From: Symsagittifera roscoffensis
Taxonomy: Eukaryota > Xenacoelomorpha > Acoela > Convolutidae
Reading direction: 5' to 3'
Length of the DNA stretch: 64,000 bases
Assembly: GCF_963678635.1 (NCBI RefSeq)
Contig: NC_087063.1
Coordinates: forward strand, 84,861,574 to 84,925,573
Shown piece after piece: positions 20,341 to 31,796 of the stretch. The position numbers and the translations under genes were made by a program. Positions within the stretch are counted from its first letter, which is position 1. Each line of letters opens with the position of its first letter. The notes beneath the pieces were generated by a model. It was not told the DNA's origin, did no database searches, and saw nothing but the letters and a program-made list of their open reading frames with translations.

Positions 20341-23300
20341 AGAAAGACGTAGGTGACACGTTTTATCTGCTAGGTTATCAGTTTTTTAAAGCATCAACGA
20401 ACATAGTGAAGCCTCTTATATAGGTCGTAATGAAGAAAGACGTAGGTGACACGTTTTATCTGCTAGGTTATCAGTTTTTTAAAGCATCAACGAACATAGT
20501 GAAGCCTCTTATATAGGTCGTAATGAAGAAAGACGTAGGTGACACGTTTTATCTGCTAGGTTATCAGTTTTTTAAAGCATCAACGAACATAGTGAAGCCT
20601 CTTATATAGGTCGTAATGAAGAAAGACGTAGGTGACACGTTTTATCTGCTAGGTTATCAGTTTTTTAAAGCATCAACGAACATAGTGAAGCCTCTTATAT
20701 AGGTCGTAATGAAGAAAGACGTAGGTGACACGTTTTATCTGCTAGGTTATCAGTTTTTTAAAGCATCAACGAACATAGTGAAGCCTCTTATATAGGTCGT
20801 AATGAAGAAAGACGTAGGTGACACGTTTTATCTGCTAGGTTATCAGTTTTTTAAAGCATCAACGAACATAGTGAAGCCTCTTATATAGGTCGTAATGAAG
20901 AAAGACGTAGGTGACACGTTTTATCTGCTAGGTTATCAGTTTTTTAAAGCATCAACGAACATAGTGAAGCCTCTTATATAGGTCGTAATGAAGAAAGACG
21001 TAGGTGACACGTTTTATCTGCTAGGTTATCAGTTTTTTAAAGCATCAACGAACATAGTGAAGCCTCTTATATAGGTCGTAATGAAGAAAGACGTAGGTGA
21101 CACGTTTTATCTGCTAGGTTATCAGTTTTTTAAAGCATCAACGAACATAGTGAAGCCTCTTATATAGGTCGTAATGAAGAAAGACGTAGGTGACACGTTT
21201 TATCTGCTAGGTTATCAGTTTTTTAAAGCATCAACGAACATAGTGAAGCCTCTTATATAGGTCGTAATGAAGAAAGACGTAGGTGACACGTTTTATCTGC
21301 TAGGTTATCAGTTTTTTAAAGCATCAACGAACATAGTGAAGCCTCTTATATAGGTCGTAATGAAGAAAGACGTAGGTGACACGTTTTATCTGCTAGGTTA
21401 TCAGTTTTTTAAAGCATCAACGAACATAGTGAAGCCTCCTTATATATGTCGTAATGAAGAAAGACGTAGGTGACACGTTTTATCTGCTAGGTTATCAGTT
21501 TTTTAAAGCATCAACGAACATAGTGAAGCCTCTTATATAGGTCGTAATGAAGAAAGACGTAGGTGACACGTTTTATCTGCTAGGTTATCAGTTTTTTAAA
21601 GCATCAACGAACATAGTGAAGCCTCTTATATAGGTCGTAATGAAGAAAGACGTAGGTGACACGTTTTATCTGCTAGGTTATCAGTTTTTTAAAGCATCAA
21701 CGAACATAGTGAAGCCTCTTATATAGGTCGTAATGAAGAAAGACGTAGGTGACACGTTTTATCTGCTAGGTTATCAGTTTTTTAAAGCATCAACGAACAT
21801 AGTGAAGCCTCTTATATAGGTCGTAATGAAGAAAGACGTAGGTGACACGTTTTATCTGCTAGGTTATCAGTTTTTTAAAGCATCAACGAACATAGTGAAG
21901 CCTCTTATATAGGTCGTAATGAAGAAAGACGTAGGTGACACGTTTTATCTGCTAGGTTATCAGTTTTTTAAAGCATCAACGAACATAGTGAAGCCTCTTA
22001 TATAGGTCGTAATGAAGAAAGACGTAGGTGACACGTTTTATCTGCTAGGTTATCAGTTTTTTAAAGCATCAACGAACATAGTGAAGCCTCTTATATAGGT
22101 CGTAATGAAGAAAGACGTAGGTGACACGTTTTATCTACTAGGCTATCAGTTTTTTAAAGCATCAACGAACATAGTGAAGCCTCTTATATAGGTCGTAATG
22201 AAGAAAGACGTAGGTGACACGTTTTATCTGCTAGGTTATCAGTTTTTTAAAGCATCAACGAACATAGTGAAGCCTCTTATATAGGTCGTAATGAAGAAAG
22301 ACGTAGGTGACACGTTTTATCTGCTAGGTTATCAGTTTTTTAAAGCATCAACGAACATAGTGAAGCCTCCTATATAGGTCGTAATGAAGAAAGACGTAGG
22401 TGACACGTTTTATCTGCTAGGTTATCAGTTTTTTAAAGCATCAACGAACATAGTGAAGCCTCTTATATAGGTCGTAATGAAGAAAGACGTAGGTGACACG
22501 TTTTATCTGCTAGGTTATCAGTTTTTTTAAAGCATCAACGAACATAGTGAAGCCTCTTATATAGGTCGTAATGAAGAAAGACGTAGGTGACACGTTTTAT
22601 CTGCTAGGTTATCAGTTTTTTAAAGCATCAACGAACATAGTGAAGCCTCTTATATAGGTCGTAATGAAGAAAGACGTAGGTGACACGTTTTATCTGCTAG
22701 GTTATCAGTTTTTTAAAGCATCAACAAACATAGTGAAGCCTCTTGTATAGGTCGTAATGAAGAAAGACGTAGGTGACACGTTTTATCTGCTAGGTTATCA
22801 GTTTTTTAAAGCATCATTAAACATAGTGAAGCCTCTTATATAGGTCGTAATGAAGAAAGACGTAGGTGACACGTTTTATCTGCTAGGTTATCAGTTTTTT
22901 AAAGCATCAACGAACATAGTGAAGCCTCTTATATAGGTCGTAATGAAGAAAGACGTAGGTGACACGTTTTATCTGCTAGGTTATCAGTTTTTTAAAGCAT
23001 CAACAAACATAGTGAAGCCTCTTATATAGGTCGTAATGAAGAAAGACGTAGGTGACACGTTTTATCTGCTAGGTTATCAGTTTTTTAAAGCATCAACGAA
23101 CATAGTGAAGCCTCTTATATAGGTCGTAATGAAGAAAGACGTAGGTGACACGTTTTATCTGCTAGGTTATCAATTTTTTAAAGCATCAACGAACATAGTG
23201 AAGCCTCTTATATAGGTCGTAATGAAGAAAGACGTAGGTGACACGTTTTATCTGCTAGGTTATCAGTTTTTTAAAGCATCAACAAACATAGTGAAGCCTC

Positions 23301-26300
23301 TTATATAGGTCGTAATGAAGAAAGACGTAGGTGACACGTTTTATCTGCTAGGTTATCAGTTTTTTAAAGCATCAACGAACATAGTGAAGCCTCTTATATA
23401 GGTCGTAATGAGGAAAGACGTAGGTGACACGTTTTATCTGCTAGGTTATCAGTTTTTTAAAGCATCAACAAACATAGTGAAGCCTCTTATATAGGTCGTA
23501 ATGAAGAAAGACGTAGGTGACACGTTTTATCTGCTAGGTTATCAGTTTTTTAAAGCATCAACGAACATAGTGAAGCCTCTTATATAGGTCGTAATGAAGA
23601 AAGACGTAGGTGACACGTTTTATCTGCTAGGTTATCAGTTTTTTAAAGCATCAACAAACATAGTGAAGCATCTTATATAGGTCGTAATGAAGAAAGACGT
23701 AGGTGACACGTTTTATCTGCTAGGTTATCAGTTTTTTAAAGCATCAACAAACATAGTGAAGCCTCTTATATAGGTCGTAATGAAGAAAGACGTAGGTGAC
23801 ACGTTTTATCTGCTAGGTTATCAGTTTTTTAAAGCATCAACGAACATAGTGAAGCCTCTTATATAGGTCGTAATGAAGAAAGACGTAGGTGACACGTTTT
23901 ATCTGCTAGGTTATCAGTTTTTTAAAGCATCAACGAACATAGTGAAGCCTCTTATATAGGTCGTAATGAAGAAAGACGTAGGTGACACGTTTTATCTGCT
24001 AGGTTATCAGTTTTTTAAAGCATCAACGAACATAGTGAAGCCTCTTATATAGGTCGTAATGAAGAAAGACGTAGGTGACACGTTTTATCTGCTAGGTTAT
24101 CAGTTTTTTAAAGCATCAACGAACATAGTGAAGCCTCTTATATAGGTCGTAATGAAGAAAGACGTAGGTGACACGTTTTATCTGCTAGGTTATCAGTTTT
24201 TTAAAGCATCAACGAACATAGTGAAGCCTCTTATATAGGTCGTAATGAAGAAAGACGTAGGTGACACGTTTTATCTGCTAGGTTATCAGTTTTTTAAAGC
24301 ATCAACGAACATAGTGAAGCCTCTTATATAGGTCGTAATGAAGAAAGACGTAGGTGACACGTTTTATCTGCTAGGTTATCAGTTTGTTAAAGCATCAACG
24401 AACATAGTGAAGCCTCTTATATAGGTCGTAATGAAGAAAGACGTAGGTGACACGTTTTATCTGCTAGGTTATCAGTTTTTTAAAGCATCAACAAACATAG
24501 TGAAGCCTCTTATATAGGTCGTAATGAAGAAAGACGTAGGTGACACGTTTTATCTGCTAGGTTATCAGTTTTTTAAAGCATCAACGAACATAGTGAAGCC
24601 TCTTATATAGGTCGTAATGAAGAAAGACGTAGGTGACACGTTTTATCTGCTAGGTTATCAGTTTTTTAAAGCATCAACGAACATAGTGAAGCCTCTTATA
24701 TAGGTCGTAATGAAGAAAGACGTAGGTGACACGTTTTATCTGCTAGGTTATCAGTTTTTTAAAGCATCAACGAACATAGTGAAGCCTCTTATATAGGTCG
24801 TAATGAAGAAAGACGTAGGTGACACGTTTTATCTGCTAGGTTATCAGTTTTTTAAAGCATCAACGAACATAGTGAAGCCTCTTATATAGGTCGTAATGAA
24901 GAAAGACGTAGGTGACACGTTTTATCTGCTAGGTTATCAGTTTTTTAAAGCATCAACGAACATAGTGAAGCCTCTTATATAGGTCGTAATGAAGAAAGAC
25001 GTAGGTGACACGTTTTATCTGCTAGGTTATCAGTTTTTTAAAGCATCAACGAACATAGTGAAGCCTCTTATATAGGTCGTAATGAAGAAAGACGTAGGTG
25101 ACACGTTTTATCTGCTAGGTTATCAGTTTTTTAAAGCATCAACGAACATAGTGAAGCCTCTTATATAGGTCGTAATGAAGAAAGACGTAGGTGACACGTT
25201 TTATCTGCTAGGTTATCAGTTTGTTAAAGCATCAACGAACATAGTGAAGCCTCTTATATAGGTCGTAATGAAGAAAGACGTAGGTGACACGTTTTATCTG
25301 CTAGGTTATCAGTTTTTTAAAGCATCAACAAACATAGTGAAGCCTCTTATATAGGTCGTAATGAAGAAAGACGTAGGTGACACGTTTTATCTGCTAGGTT
25401 ATCAGTTTTTTAAAGCATCAACGAACATAGTGAAGCCTCTTATATAGGTCGTAATGAAGAAAGACGTAGGTGACACGTTTTATCTGCTAGGTTATCAGTT
25501 TTTTAAAGCATCAACAAACATAGTGAAGCCTCTTATATAGGTCGTAATGAAGAAAGACGTAGGTGACACGTTTTATCTGCTAGGTTATCAGTTTTTTAAA
25601 GCATCAACGAACATAGTGAAGCCTCTTATATAGGTCGTAATGAAGAAAGACGTAGGTGACACGTTTTATCTGCTAGGTTATCAGTTTTTTAAAGCATCAA
25701 CGAACATAGTGAAGCCTCTTATATAGGTCGTAATGAAGAAAGACGTAGGTGACACGTTTTATCTGCTAGGTTATCAGTTTTTTAAAGCATCAACGAACAT
25801 AGTGAAGCCTCTTATATAGGTCGTAATGAAGAAAGACGTAGGTGACACGTTTTATCTGCTAGGTTATCAGTTTTTTAAAGCATCAACGAACATAGTGAAG
25901 CCTCTTATATAGGTCGTAATGAAGAAAGACGTAGGTGACACGTTTTATCTGCTAGGTTATCAGTTTTTTAAAGCATCAACAAACATAGTGAAGCCTCTTA
26001 TATAGGTCGTAATGAAGAAAGACGTAGGTGACACGTTTTATCTGCTAGGTTATCAGTTTTTTAAAGCATCAACGAACATAGTGAAGCCTCTTATATAAGT
26101 CGTAATGAAGAAAGACGTAGGTGACACGTTTTATCTGCTAGGTTATCAGTTTTTTAAAGCATCAACGAACATAGTGAAGCCTCTTATATAGGTCGTAATG
26201 AAGAAAGACGTAGGTGACACGTTTTATCTGCTAGGTTATCAGTTTTTTAAAGCATCAACGAACATAGTGAAGCCTCTTATATAGGTCGTAATGAAGAAAG

Positions 26301-26573
26301 ACGTAGGTGACACGTTTTATCTGCTAGGTTATCAGTTTTTTAAAGCATCAACGAACATAGTGAAGCCTCTTATATAGGTCGTAATGAAGAAAGACGTAGG
26401 TGACACGTTTTATCTGCTAGGTTATCAGTTTTTTAAAGCATCAACGAACATAGTGAAGCCTCTTATATAGGTCGTAATGAAGAAAGACGTAGGTGACACG
26501 TTTTATCTGCTAGGTTATCAGTTTTTTAAAGCATCAACGAACATAGTGAAGCCTCTTATATAGGTCGTAATGG
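20341..26573 (+). repeat. 93-bp minisatellite, about 67 tandem units
   Basis: AGAAAGACGTAGGTGACACG recurs every 93 bp from 20341 to 26481. Total length is 6233 bp, equal to 67 x 93 plus two single-base insertions (near 21438 and 22528). Most units are identical. Recurrent variants include CAACAAAC for CAACGAAC, TTTGTTAA for TTTTTTAA, and single changes. All six frames are closed in every unit, so it is not a protein repeat. Each unit ends with CCTCTTATATAGGTCGTAAT, which is also the start region of family-A elements, and the right flank continues as a family-A element. The inferred origin is amplification of one segment inside such an element. The exact copy number depends on assembly quality. 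Confidence 0.97.
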
Positions 26574-26900
26574 TTTTTTTTCGGAAATTATCCTAAAATA
26601 TTTTGCACACTCATTCAAGTTCATTCAGGTCATTCATTTGTTTAAAAGAGGTCAAACTCCACTATTCGAACAGCAAAAGTGTAAAGGTCACGAAAAACGT
26701 GGTCGAATTCTAGTGTCGAAAAAGGATTTTAATGTCCAGATTTTTCATCGGAATAAAAAATACGCATTGATGCAGTTTTCTCAAATTGGGCTTAGTTTTT
26801 GGGCTATATATTTTTCTCTGAAATTCGGAAGTTTGTTCAATTAGCAAGTCAGTATATTTTTTTCTGTTTTTGGCTCTTTTCAAACTGTCTGTCGGCTATG
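26574..26900 (+). repeat. Family-A element body flanking the minisatellite
   Basis: Immediately after the last unit the sequence reads TTTTTTTTCGGAAATTATCC and then matches the 17.4-kb copy (CGAACAGCAAAAGTGTAAAG, TCTCAAATTGGG, GTCTGTCGGCTATGTTTAA). This shows what the array was inserted in or amplified from. Confidence 0.65.
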
Positions 26901-27595
26901 TTTAATAGCTACGCTGAAAAGTTAGGGCAACTTTTGTTACTTCTCTGAAAACTAATATCATTTAGTGAAATTTAATAGGGCTTCGGTTTAAAGTGTGCTT
27001 TTTGTTACTTGATTTTTACTACCCCACTTTTCTGAATAAGTTATCTGGCAGAACGTTACTATGTAATCAACCTATTGTTGTTTCGACCAATCTGAGGGGC
27101 GGTAAGTAATTTCAGCTTTAATACTTTTACACACAAATAAACCTCGATTGGGGGCAAGTGTGTGAACGGTTCCAACGATTTTAGTCCTGGTTCAGCTTCC
27201 AAAAAAAATTTATGAACAATTTCTCGGCTTTGAAAAGACCCCTGTTTTTTAGAAGTAATTTCAACAGAATAGTTTTGATTTTTTTGGCTTCGGTTTTCAG
27301 TTTTTTACAAGCAGAGTTCAAACATCGTAACTGAATTTTATTGTTTTTTGTTTTAATTTGAAGGATTTTCAACGCCTTGCTATTAGCAAGCAATATCATG
27401 ACCGAATATAGACTTGTTTTCAAGTTGACAATTTGTTAAACAAAAAACACTTGGTAGTTTGCTGTATTACCCTTGCAATACTATGCAGATGTGGAAACTG
27501 TAACATCACAAACAAGATAAAACTAAACTGATGAACTTGAATCTGAATGCGAACCCTTGAGAACTGTCTCTAAATCTTTTACGACTACAACTACT
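26901..27595. other. Gene-free stretch
   Basis: AT-rich. A fragment of the hairpin module (CCTTGC-TATTA-GCAAGC, then GAATATAGACTTG) sits at about 27372-27420. I see nothing else. Confidence 0.4.
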
Positions 27596-27930
27596 ACTTA
27601 TAGCAAGGGTATTGCAATTGGGTACTAGACTTTTTGTTCCCGTAAACAACTTTGTCCACAGGACTCATTGAACTGGTGGTACCTTGGTTCGTAATGAATG
27701 CAAAATTTGTATAGTTTCTCTTGCATACTTAGCCTAGTGGTAACGAATGCGCCTGGAACGCCAAAGGTCCGCGGTTCGATTCTGACCAGGAGTAGTTTTT
27801 CAAACGGTAATTGTTCCTGTTCTAAAAAAATTTCCGCCTTTTATTTGTCTGCTTATGTTTGTCGGCTTAGTTGCCACATCTAAGAATCGTTTATTTTAGC
27901 TATAAACAGTTTTAACTGCAGTTGTTTTTA
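27596..27930 (+). mobile_element. tRNA-derived SINE-like element
   Basis: The 5' part has half of the hairpin, then GGGTACTAGACTTTTT. The A box TAGCCTAGTGG is at 27730-27740 and the B box GGTTCGATTCT starts at 27773, 43 nt apart as in tRNAs. Between them GCG-CCTGGAA-CGC forms an anticodon-like arm with TGG in the anticodon position. The 3' body contains TCGGCTTAGTTGCCACATCT. It is probably Pol III transcribed and non-autonomous. Confidence 0.7.
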
Positions 27931-28588
27931 GCTTTTTAGAAATCCGGCCGATTGGAAATTTGCTTTTCACGTCCGAAAAAAGTTTTTGTGCGCGTGTGTG
28001 TACTCTGCCTGGAAAAGGGAGTTTTTCCGAATTTCTTTTCGGCATGAAGGGTTTCTGCTCAGTTTTTTTTCGGCTTTTGTACCGCTTGGTAATTATAAAT
28101 TCAAATCCAATCAACCATCTGGTGTAGAAGTAAAACAATTGCTTGAGATGGCAAAGATTTTAGGTTCGAATCTGGCCAAGACTTTTTTTTGCAAACAAGA
28201 GTTTTTGTGCTTTTTCGGATTATCGTCCGTCTGATTATTTTTGTCGGCTAGTTCCCTTATCTCGATGGTTCAGCTTTATTCCAAGTTGTTGTAAGCTCCT
28301 TGCGTGAGTCGAAAAAGCCCGCGCATTCGGTTCTAGTTGAGACTTGTTGTTCTGGCAAATAGAATATTTTGGCTATTTGAATTATTGTCTGTCTGTTTAT
28401 TTTTGTCTGCTTAATTCCGCAGAAAATACTTTTTTGAAAACTTGGCGTCTTATAGCATTCCTTAAGCTCTTTGCAGAGTTTGTAATGTTGCTCGAAGTTT
28501 TTTTCCGGATGTTTTGGGCGTTAGCAATTTTTATTAGCAAAAACATTTTTTGAATTTTTTTGTTTGTTTTTCATAACATTCATATTTG
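27931..28588. other. Repeat fragments, no gene
   Basis: Includes another B-box-like segment at about 28120-28185 (GGTGTAGAAGTAAAAC and GGTTCGAATCTGGCCAAGAC), a related tRNA-like fragment. Short ORFs overlap it and are not credible. Confidence 0.4.
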
Positions 28589-28626
28589 TATCGCAAGTGG
28601 TGCGAAGCTCAGCTTCGCCTCTGTGT
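28589..28626 (+). repeat. 38-nt hairpin module (type copy)
   Basis: TATCGCAAGTGGT followed by the stem-loop GCGAAGC-TCA-GCTTCGC and CTCTGTGT. Near-identical or decayed copies lie at about 6790, 12602, 14978, 16141, 40264, 40669, 41112, 43327, 44200, 44642, 46456, 46533 (minus), 58606, 58668, 58740, 60001, 61339 and 63987. Confidence 0.8.
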
Positions 28627-28809
28627 AGTAGATTCAAATTTCTTCGGCACCCGTAAGCTAGAGGTAGCGAGTAAATCTGAGCCAACAAAAGTATTAAATC
28701 CTTACTCAAGCGAAGCTATGTGCATGCACATTTTGCTAGTCTGTTTTTCATTTTACCCCACCTTCTACGGCCTTCGAAAATTTCAGAAGGGTGATTTTTG
28801 ACCTATTGG

Positions 28810-29560
28810 TTTTGATTTTTTTCACTTTCTCCAACATTAAATCCACAATTCTGCGATGAAGGAATAAATCGAAAGGACAATTCATGGGGATTTCCCCCTC
28901 TTAAGCGGTCATTCCCTAAATTCGGTAGAAAAAAGTTATGGTCTCAAACAAGCACATTTTTGACACTTTGAAAGCGTTTCTCAAAAACTACCCGGCTAAA
29001 TAAAAAAAAACGATTATGTGAATCTTTCCTGAGTCTTCTAACCGGCTAAATAAAAAAAACGGTTTTGTGAATCTTCCCTGCGCAAGCGGCTATGCCCTGC
29101 GTTTTGAAAAAAAATGTGGCCTTAGAAAACGTCCATTTTTAGAAATTTTGTCAGTTTTTTGGACACTTTTTTAAAAACAAACCTGCTGTTTCGGAGATTG
29201 ATAGTTTATTTAAGTAAACAGGTAGCTTAGAGCTTCCTTGCGTAATCTGTTTCACCCTATCTTTATGCAGAAAAGCCGATAGGGACTTCGGGACAATCCA
29301 TTTTTTGAATTTTTTACCGTTATTTTCATTACTCTTCTCGAAAACTAGTAACTAAATCTGATATGGAGGGTTCAATCTGAAAATCAGGTCGTGGAAATTT
29401 GCACTACGCAAGATTTTATTCCCATTCTTTAGTAGAGAAAAGCTAATTGATTTAGGAAAAGTCAAATTTTAGATTTTTGATCGTTCTTTTTGTAATATTT
29501 TTCACTTTTTTGAAAACTACACGCGAGTAGTAGCTCTCTATTTTAAATAAGAGGCTAATC
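28810..29560. repeat. Diverged satellite-like array
   Basis: Contains several monomers with the CTCGAAAACTA and CAAATCTGATATGGAGGGTT cores and TTATGG...TCGGAAAAGTC-like middles. It also has a short tandem repeat of CCGGCTAAATAAAAAAAACG near 29000 and 29042. Confidence 0.5.
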
Positions 29561-29652
29561 TCATACCTTAACAGAGAAATCACAAGAGTTTTGCGTAAAG
29601 TCCGTTTTTTGACGTTTTGAAGATCACGCATTTCCGTATCAGTACAAAATAT

Positions 29653-30010
29653 GATTACCCTTGCGATAAGCAAGGGTATTGCTAGCGGGTTAGACTTTTT
29701 CCCGTGAAAAACTTTGTCCACAAGACTCATTGGACTCATGGTGGTACCTTGGCTCATAATGAATTCAACTTTTGTAGTTTCTCTTGCACACTTAGCCTGG
29801 TGGTAACGAATGCGCCTGGTACGCCAAAGGTCCTCGGTTCGAATCTGACCAGGACCAGTTTTATTCAAACTGTAAATATTCCTGTTCAAAGAAAATTTCG
29901 GCCTGTTATTTGTCTGCTTGTGTTTTGTCGACTTAGTTTCCACTTCTGAGAAATTGTTTTTTTTGCCAAAAAACATTTTTTTGCAGTTGTTTTTAGCATT
30001 TTAGAAATGC
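29653..30010 (+). mobile_element. tRNA-derived SINE-like element, best-preserved copy
   Basis: A complete 5' hairpin, CCCTTGC-GATAA-GCAAGGG, is followed by TTAGACTTTTTCCCGTGAAA and AACTTTGTCCACAAGACTCA. The A box TAGCCTGGTGG is at 29793-29803 and the B box GGTTCGAATCT at 29836-29846, again 43 nt apart. The tail has ATTTGTCTGCTTGTGTTTTG and a segment ending TTTTAGAAATGCGGCCG. A minus-strand ORF of 174 codons crosses it and is not credible. Confidence 0.7.
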
Positions 30011-30279
30011 GGCCGAATCGAAGTTGAATCTCCTATAGGAGGTTGTAATTTCACTTGTTTTTTCATTTTTTTTGTCTTTTTATCGACTTAATTTTTTTGG
30101 GCTGAATTAATATCGCCTTATTGGCCTCTTATTGCTTCTCGTTAAGGCCGAAAAAAGTTTTTGTTCGCGTGTGTGCTCTGAGGGGAAAAGGGACTTAATT
30201 TTTTTATAGCTTTATTTTTTTTTGAATTTCTTTTCGGCATGAAGGATTTCTGCCGAGGTTTTTTCGGCTTTGTTACCGC

Positions 30280-30545
30280 TTGTCAATTATAAATTCAAAT
30301 CTAATCGCCCATTCGGTGCATCTGTATAGAGGTGAAACAACTGCTTGAGACGGCAAAGGCTTGCGGTTCGAATCCGTCCGGGCCCTTTTTTTGCAAAATA
30401 GAGTTAATGTGTTTTTCGGACTATCGTCCGTGTTTTTTTGTCAGTTTGCTTCCCGTAGATAGGTTGTCCAGCTTTATTCCAAATTACTGTAACGGTCATG
30501 TGACGACGAAGTCCGGGAGTTCGATTCCTGTTGAGGCCTGTTTTT
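30280..30545 (+). repeat. tRNA-like fragments
   Basis: Two B-box-like pieces, GCGGTTCGAATCCGTCCGGG (about 30361-30380) and GGAGTTCGATTCCTGTTGAG (about 30516-30535), each follow a short A-box-like stretch. They are decayed tRNA-derived elements rather than tRNA genes; no acceptor stems are visible. Confidence 0.45.
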
Positions 30546-30604
30546 CTTGCACGTTGTCTGCTTAGTTCTACAGAAAGATCTACAGGAAGTTCTACAAGAC
30601 ATCA

Positions 30605-31790
30605 AAATCAAAGAAAAGTGCAATCTCGGGCCTGCAAAAGTTTAGCGATTGAGCGGAATTTTGAACTACGAATGTATGGTATCCTGGCAGGCGCCGTGGT
30701 TTCCCATGCTTAAAATCGTTACTATAGTTTGGAGAGATAAATCTAACTATCTATCTACACATTATTTAATTGGCGTTTCACGTGACACATGTTTAAGAAA
30801 TCCCAATGTTGGCATTTTTAAGCTTTTTCAACGAATTGTTTTTTGCATGTTTAACGAACGAATTTTATATCGTATATTGTAATGCTTAAGAAATTTCATT
30901 TGGCACATATTTAAGAAGTTCCTATGTTGGTTTGTTAAAACCAAACATTGCAAGGGTTGAAACGTTTGATCAAGTCGAAGTTTAATCTGCTTTAACTCTA
31001 CGTTTTCCCTATATTCGCAATATAACATTTTTGTTAAACTTAATTTGAAATTCTCAACCTGTAGTGATGGCACTTTCAGGTTATTCTTAGTGGTTGCAAA
31101 TCTGGCGTCCAACTATGCTGGCTCAAATCTTTTTTAGTTTTCGAGATATGGCTTTTTTATTGTTTGATTTTTTTTCAAAAAAGTTAGAAATAAAAAAAAC
31201 CAAACAAACGTGTGTAGTGTGCTGTCAGGGTACACTCAGGGGTTGCAAATGTAGCGTCCAAGTATGACGGCTCAAATTTTTTTTGGCGTCGTATACCAAG
31301 TTGTTGGGAAATTTTATCAATAGTCATGCCTGCCCACCCACACAGCGGCGAAGGCACTTCCCTTTCAAATTTGGGTGACAAATAGCGTTGGCCAGGTCGG
31401 ATTGGGTTCTTTTGGATTGTAAGCGGGATGCATTTAGTGCATTATGATTCAAATTCATTTTGATGCATAATCATGATGAATTACTTCTCAATTATCTTTT
31501 CTTTTCTTTTATTGAACACATTTTTGGTTAAAAATGTTGCTTGTGGTGGCCAATTTTTCCCATTTTAGATTATCTATTTTTTGTTAACTGGGTGGGGGTA
31601 CTTACTCAGCTATAACTTGGAACTTAATGTTTAAGCTTTTTAAGTAATCAAAGAAACGGTACAATCTCGGGCCTGCAAGAATTTGACGATTTTGGAACTA
31701 GGAATTAAGGAGGCATGTTATTCCATGCCTAAAATTGTTCCTATGCTTTGGTGAGATAAACATTTTTGATTTGCTCATTTATTATTTCAG
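30605..31790. repeat. Nested direct repeats upstream of JAGN1
   Basis: A roughly 140-bp segment starting AATCTCGGGCCTGCAA occurs at about 30622 and 31664, and shares TTTCCCATGC/TTCCATGCC and GTTTGGAGAGATAAA/CTTTGGTGAGATAAA. Between them GGTTGCAAAT...GCGTCCAA...GGCTCAAAT occurs at about 31090 and 31231, and ACATGTTTAAGAA/ACATATTTAAGAA at about 30787 and 30905. The second long copy ends just before the JAGN1 acceptor-like site. Confidence 0.6.
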
Positions 31791-31796
31791 AAAACT
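31776..31796 (+). promoter_or_regulatory. Acceptor-like site just upstream of the JAGN1 start
   Basis: CTCATTTATTATTTCAG ends at 31790 and leaves a 6-nt leader, AAAACT, before the ATG. The extremely short leader fits a trans-splice acceptor or a 5'-UTR intron end. Confidence 0.5.

Noticed and set aside
20341-26573. CRISPR-like array
   Set aside because: The units are contiguous 93-bp repeats with no variable spacers, and the surroundings are eukaryotic.
27730-27785. Functional tRNA genes at the A/B-box segments
   Set aside because: No acceptor stem pairs around the boxes, and the segments sit inside longer repeated elements, so they are SINE heads.
29452-29976. Minus-strand ORF of 174 codons
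   Set aside because: It lies across the antisense of a tRNA-derived SINE and satellite DNA, and contains the antisense of the B box. No protein features are visible.
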